A DNA stretch of 21,939 nucleotides from Bodo saltans (taxonomy: Eukaryota > Euglenozoa > Kinetoplastea > Eubodonida > Bodonidae). The translations under genes and the position numbers were made by a program. Below, piece by piece: positions 18,901 to 21,939 of the stretch; within the stretch, counting starts at the first letter, position 1, and each line of letters starts with the position of its first letter. Location of the stretch: NCBI GenBank assembly GCA_001460835.1, contig CYKH01001882.1:5190-27128 (forward strand), given 5' to 3'. The notes beneath the pieces are model-generated. The model did not search any database and was not told where the DNA came from. It saw only the letters and a list, made by a program, of their open reading frames with translations.

Positions 18901-19472
18901 CAGAGGATCGGTTGGATGGTGTTGCTGTTGAATTCGGCCTTGACGGCACCAGCGACAATAAAGCATTTGCCCGCAGCGTTGCAGAGCGCGCCACAAGTGA
19001 CGCCGCGTTGCATCACGTGCTGACTGCTCTGCTCGATGTAAAAACGAAGCAAACCAATAAAGACGATGACAATGGCGAAGGTCAAATTGGATTGTCGAAC
19101 GAAGAGCTAGTAATCCAACAGAAAAAGTCAGAGTTCTGCGGTGAGCTGCAGCAGAAAGAGTTAAAGAGGTCTGAGTCCTCTCGACAGCTAGACGGGACAA
19201 ATGACCCTGTGTTGATGCAAACCCGTGCTGCGTCTACCACCAGCAATTTCCTGCCCATCCGCACGGCCTTTACTGTGCGCCCATCGTTCTCTGCGTTTGA
19301 CATTATCGAATTTGCAGACGCCACCGCCACCGACGAGGCGTCGCGCAAGAATAATGAATCAGGCGATGATGATCTCCTCAGTGCCGACAAAGAGATCAAA
19401 ATTGAACTTGCCCAAGTTGATGCAGCTCTTGCGGAAGCAAATGCATTTCACACAACGTCGTTCAAGTGGTGA
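15902..19472 (+). CDS. MEX67: Mex67/NXF1-like mRNA export factor, frame split by a 145 bp duplication
   Basis: NXF1/Mex67 carries mRNA through nuclear pores with a small NTF2-like partner. Frames 15902-16996 and 16968-19472 are one gene: counting one copy of an exact 145 bp tandem repeat (16755-17044) gives about 1,141 residues. Residues near 413-507 form leucine-rich repeats ending LLFLWLQENPITRKPEYR and LPRLVCLDG, the cap typical of this family. From about 532 comes an NTF2-like region (FLYAWESQQ, then HPECTFSLS, then SLHKVPRFVVASDMIFLRP) stretched by long acidic and Lys/Ala-rich insertions, so it is far larger than the usual 170 residues. The N-terminus has a C-x8-C pair (CHHLTKGGKC), possibly half of the zinc finger reported for trypanosome MEX67, followed by a long helical region and an acidic run near 215-240. 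No clear UBA-like end is seen. Domain order is convincing; the exact orthology is inferred. Confidence 0.7.
16755..17044 (+). repeat. Exact 145 bp tandem duplication in the Mex67-like gene
   Basis: 16755-16899 and 16900-17044 are identical base for base by eye. The unit is one base more than a multiple of three, so it breaks the frame. The first frame runs into the second copy and stops at 16996, while the downstream frame enters through the second copy. Confidence 0.97.
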
Positions 19473-19738
19473 CCAACGACAACAATTTTTAAAAAGAGAG
19501 TACAAGCGAAACAACAGTAGCTGCTGAGTAACAAACAAAAAAAGAAGAACACGTAATATGCGCACAGCGCAAACAAATTCGGTTAACAAGGCCTTGATGT
19601 CTTTTTATTGCAGGGGCAAGTCAAAAAAAAACAGCTGAACAAACTGCATTGCGATGTTCGTGTTTTCGTCCGTCACTTCTTTTTTCTTTTGTCTTTTCTG
19701 TGTGTTGAAAAGAACTCCACACTGAACGCGTACAGCAA
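19473..19738 (+). promoter_or_regulatory. Intergenic region with strong splice acceptor
   Basis: A long pyrimidine tract at 19659-19704 is followed by AG at 19711-19712, upstream of ATGs at 19739 and 19838. An A-run at 19623-19630 probably belongs to the upstream 3' UTR. Confidence 0.55.
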
Positions 19739-20782
19739 ATGTTGAGAATCCGATCTTCTGCTGCTGCATCGTGCGGACCTGCTATGCCTTGCACACCTCT
19801 CTCGACGTTGTCGTATTCAAGGGTTTGGTTCAGCTCCATGTTCCGCCGAGCAGCCACACGAGTTTTGCGACAACAGCAACGTGCATCGACGACAACGTCC
19901 TCTCCCGCAGGATCATCGCGCTTCACAGCTCAAAAAGCGTCAAAGTCTCAAGATCCTCTTATGGGATCATCGTCATCGTCTTCTGCAGCCGGATCCTCGA
20001 CGTTAGCGTCGCGTTGGAAAACGCTGCCAAGCTTCTCTGAGTTCCATGCAAAGGTTATCACAAAAGTTCAAGGCACCAGCAACAGCGGCGGCAGTGGCGG
20101 CTCGACGACTGGGCGAGCATCAGGGTGGTGGTGGCGGCGGCCAATTGCGTTTCTCCTAAACAACGTCGGCGGAATCATCGCGTATGAGATGCTCCTTGAA
20201 TCACTTGTCTCAGGTGCGTTTGTTGGCCTTCTCCTGAATAAGTTGATGTGGTAGCTTCTTGAAGCACGTCGCTAGCTTAGATCACGGATGGGCAAGGGAT
20301 CAAACAATGATTGGGAGGGTGGTGTGTACACCGAGGGCATTAAACTGCCAGAGGCGTTGCGGCCTTTGGTGCTGAAGCTCGGGGGCAGTGGCGCGAACGC
20401 AACAGAGGGAAACAATACCAATAGTGGTGCTGCCGTTGCTGAGGAAGGGCTTGTTATGGACGCTTTTTTATGCACCGCACTGCACACGTCGCACAACATT
20501 TCGATGGGATTCATGCCGGTGACGCTCGTCTTCTTGTTTGCGACGTACCCCATGGCACGCCGTGTATGGCCTGCAGTGCGAGGCGCTGTTCAGAGAATTC
20601 CCATCATCGGCTTCGTGTTCAGGCCGATGGGCATGCCGGCTGAAGTGCTCGGCGCTGTGAATCGTACGGTTGGCTCGGAACTTGGGAGCACTGCGATGGG
20701 CGGTGGTGGTGCAGCAACCGCAGGGGCGAGACGAGTCGCTGCGTCACAGAACAGCGGCAAGTCAACGTCTTGGCGGAAGTAA
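19739..20782 (+). CDS. Probable mitochondrial membrane protein in two same-frame pieces
   Basis: I recognise no family. Two open pieces, 19739-20254 and 20288-20782, lie in the same frame, separated by 33 bp containing two TAG codons. The gap has no pyrimidine tract and is too short for a kinetoplastid intergenic region, so I treat them as one gene (up to 347 residues). The second ATG at 19838 gives MFRRAATRVLRQQQRAS, a convincing mitochondrial presequence, and may be the real start. A hydrophobic segment follows WWWRRPIAFLLNN (about residues 138-170 from 19739), and a second lies near 260-280 (ISMGFMPVTLVFLFATYP), ending in a Gly/Ala-rich basic tail. The layout suggests a two-helix inner-membrane protein. 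Alternatives are two genes, a pseudogene, or a record error at the gap; complementing the gap in place removes both stops. Confidence 0.55.
20246..20290 (+). other. Candidate non-reversed complement segment across two TAG codons
   Basis: As written, NKLMW is followed by TAG, six codons, TAG, four codons, then MGKGSNNDWEGG in the same frame. Complementing codons 20252-20287 in place gives IEELRAAIESSA, preceded by YT if the border is two codons earlier. This is a well-formed helix that links the two halves with no stop. Borders are uncertain by several codons. There is no family alignment to confirm it. Confidence 0.5.
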
Positions 20783-20994
20783 TTGTGGGTGAAGAATATC
20801 CACAAGCGGTCGTACTAAACTGCCTGAATTCTCGCTGTTCTTCACAACAACAACAACAAATCGATGCGCTACTCATTTTTTTCTTTTAGCGCAAAAAGTT
20901 GCCTCTGTTTGTTCCTCTACTTCACTTCTCGTTTCTTATTCAAATCAACATCTTACTCACACAGGCACACCTTATATCTCATTTGTTTTTTACT
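20783..20994 (+). promoter_or_regulatory. Intergenic region with splice acceptor for the hydrolase gene
   Basis: A pyrimidine-rich tract at 20911-20940 and a second at 20950-20959 precede AG at 20963-20964. The ATG pair 20995/20998 follows about 30 bp later. A CAA microsatellite lies at about 20847-20860, within the likely 3' UTR of the upstream gene. Confidence 0.5.
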
Positions 20995-21939
20995 ATGATG
21001 CATCGCCCTGTGCTACGAACGGGAAAATTATCATCCAGTCATTACTACGGTGTCTACCACGGACATGATGTGGAGCATCTTCACACAGTGTTTGATCAGC
21101 TCGTCCTCTCCAAGCGTTCCGCAGGCGGTGCCAAGAAGGATGTGAGAGTGATTTGGCTCGCCGGAGACTCAAGCCTCGACAATAAATATTGGCTTGATGG
21201 CCCAGCGTCGCGGGTTCCTGCGTGCAACGGGATGGAACATGTACTGAAACCGCCAATATCTGTGGCAGACATCGCGACGCACCTCAACACATTAATCGCA
21301 TCAGAGCCGCCTTCCATTCACCACGGCAGTAGTAGCTCATCTGCACCACCACCAGAATATGTTTGCATCAACTGCTCAGTAGAAGAGTCGACCATCGGAA
21401 TGCGCAAGAGGGGCCAATCGCTGCTTCCGCAAGATGAGTTCTTAAAGGCTCATGTTGCCCCTGGCGACGTGGTGGTGGTATCACTTGGCGGCAACGACAT
21501 TGCACTTAAGCCCACGGCCTCCACCATTTGCAGCATGGGATGGCTCACTGCATGCAGCCGTCAAGCTAATGTGGTGAAGGGGACGGCGTGGGGCCTCGGT
21601 GCACTGCAGTCGCTGGTGGTGGGCGATCTCTCGCTGTACCTGAAGAACATCCTTTCACCGCTTCAAGAACGTGTCGACGGCGGAGTTGTGCAGGTCTCTC
21701 CTGTTGTAACTGCCAATAATCCTCAGTCGTCTCACACGCTACCAGAGGAGACAACAACTTCAGCAACAGCGACTCGTGATTTGCCAAAGAAGAAGACCAT
21801 TGTGCTGCCGTGCGTGATCTACTATCCTGATGAGAACGCAGCAGCACCCTCATGGGCGAACACAACCCTTGGCGCCATTGGCTACAACAAAACACCAGAA
21901 AAGGTGCAAGGCATCATCGACCGCATCACCGCCGTTGCC
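20995..21939 (+). CDS. SGNH/GDSL-type hydrolase, 5' part, running off the window
   Basis: The frame opens at tandem ATGs (20995 and 20998) and stays open to the window end, giving 315 residues without a stop. VIWLAGDSSLDNKYWL (about residues 54-69) holds the GDS block I with the catalytic Ser, and VVVVSLGGNDIAL (about 159-171) holds the GGND block with the oxyanion Asn. CINCSVEEST and LLPQD match a protist/algal SGNH subgroup that I recall. The catalytic His/Asp block V should lie beyond the window. Such enzymes hydrolyse esters of lipids, sugars or thioesters; the substrate here cannot be told. There is no signal peptide, so it is probably cytosolic. A Ser/Thr-rich insertion (encoded at about 21710-21780) is a likely loop. 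Confidence 0.8.
   Translation, partial: MMHRPVLRTGKLSSSHYYGVYHGHDVEHLHTVFDQLVLSKRSAGGAKKDVRVIWLAGDSSLDNKYWLDGPASRVPACNGMEHVLKPPISVADIATHLNTLIASEPPSIHHGSSSSSAPPPEYVCINCSVEESTIGMRKRGQSLLPQDEFLKAHVAPGDVVVVSLGGNDIALKPTASTICSMGWLTACSRQANVVKGTAWGLGALQSLVVGDLSLYLKNILSPLQERVDGGVVQVSPVVTANNPQSSHTLPEETTTSATATRDLPKKKTIVLPCVIYYPDENAAAPSWANTTLGAIGYNKTPEKVQGIIDRITAVA

Noticed and set aside
6763-20272. Reassignment of TAG to an amino acid (TAG inside the USP at 6763 and twice near 20252-20272; the one terminal TAG, at 15327, is followed by an in-frame TGA two codons later)
   Set aside because: In the USP the TAG lies in a stretch whose other codons also fail to match the family, and complementing repairs both problems at once. 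Reading TAG as sense would leave the nonsense residues in place. TGA interruptions also occur, at 1123-1128.
20255-20287. A genuine intergenic gap between two separate genes
   Set aside because: At 33 bp there is no pyrimidine tract and no room for the 3' UTR, acceptor and 5' UTR seen at the other junctions. It cannot be fully excluded without transcript data.

Overview
The window looks like nuclear DNA of a kinetoplastid-type protist, most likely a free-living bodonid. This is inferred from layout, not from a marker gene. All ten recognisable genes lie on the + strand. No introns are visible. Most genes are separated by 150-570 bp of AT-rich DNA carrying a pyrimidine tract and then an AG shortly before the ATG, as expected of a polycistronic unit processed by spliced-leader trans-splicing.

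Left to right: the 3' end of a very GC-rich gene (3-380); a broken acid-sphingomyelinase-like phosphodiesterase (907-2542); a seven-transmembrane receptor-like protein of the cAMP-receptor/GCR1 type (3084-4520); a small PD-(D/E)XK nuclease (4940-5641); a USP12/46-type deubiquitinase with a possible N-myristoylation start (6040-7797); a DUF4833 protein (7946-8578); a mitochondrial-looking single-pass coiled-coil protein (8781-9428); a giant low-complexity/coiled-coil protein (9659-15329); a Mex67/NXF1-like mRNA export factor (15902-19472); a probable two-helix mitochondrial membrane protein (19739-20782); and the 5' part of an SGNH/GDSL hydrolase (20995 to the window end). The genes are functionally mixed, as is normal for kinetoplastid gene clusters.

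Two sequence-level oddities dominate. First, five genes' worth of coding sequence carries near-identical direct duplications: 421/424 bp in the phosphodiesterase, 30 bp in the USP, 325/319 bp and 102/105 bp in the giant protein, and 145/145 bp in the Mex67-like gene. The 325 bp and 145 bp copies shift the reading frame, and counting only one copy restores a single long frame. Copies differ at allele-like levels, so tandem joining of haplotypes in the assembly is a leading explanation.

Second, and stranger, short stretches of coding DNA appear to be written as the complement WITHOUT reversal. In the USP gene, complementing 6727-6765 base by base in place turns a stop-containing nonsense stretch into AHEFAMFVVNCLI directly after QQD, which is the conserved QQDAHEF motif of the family. 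A second USP stretch (about 6388-6489) behaves the same way. Two weaker candidates lie at about 20246-20290 and 1120-1143. Ordinary inversion gives the reverse complement and cannot produce this pattern, so either the record was altered or misprocessed, or an unrecognised kind of change is present.
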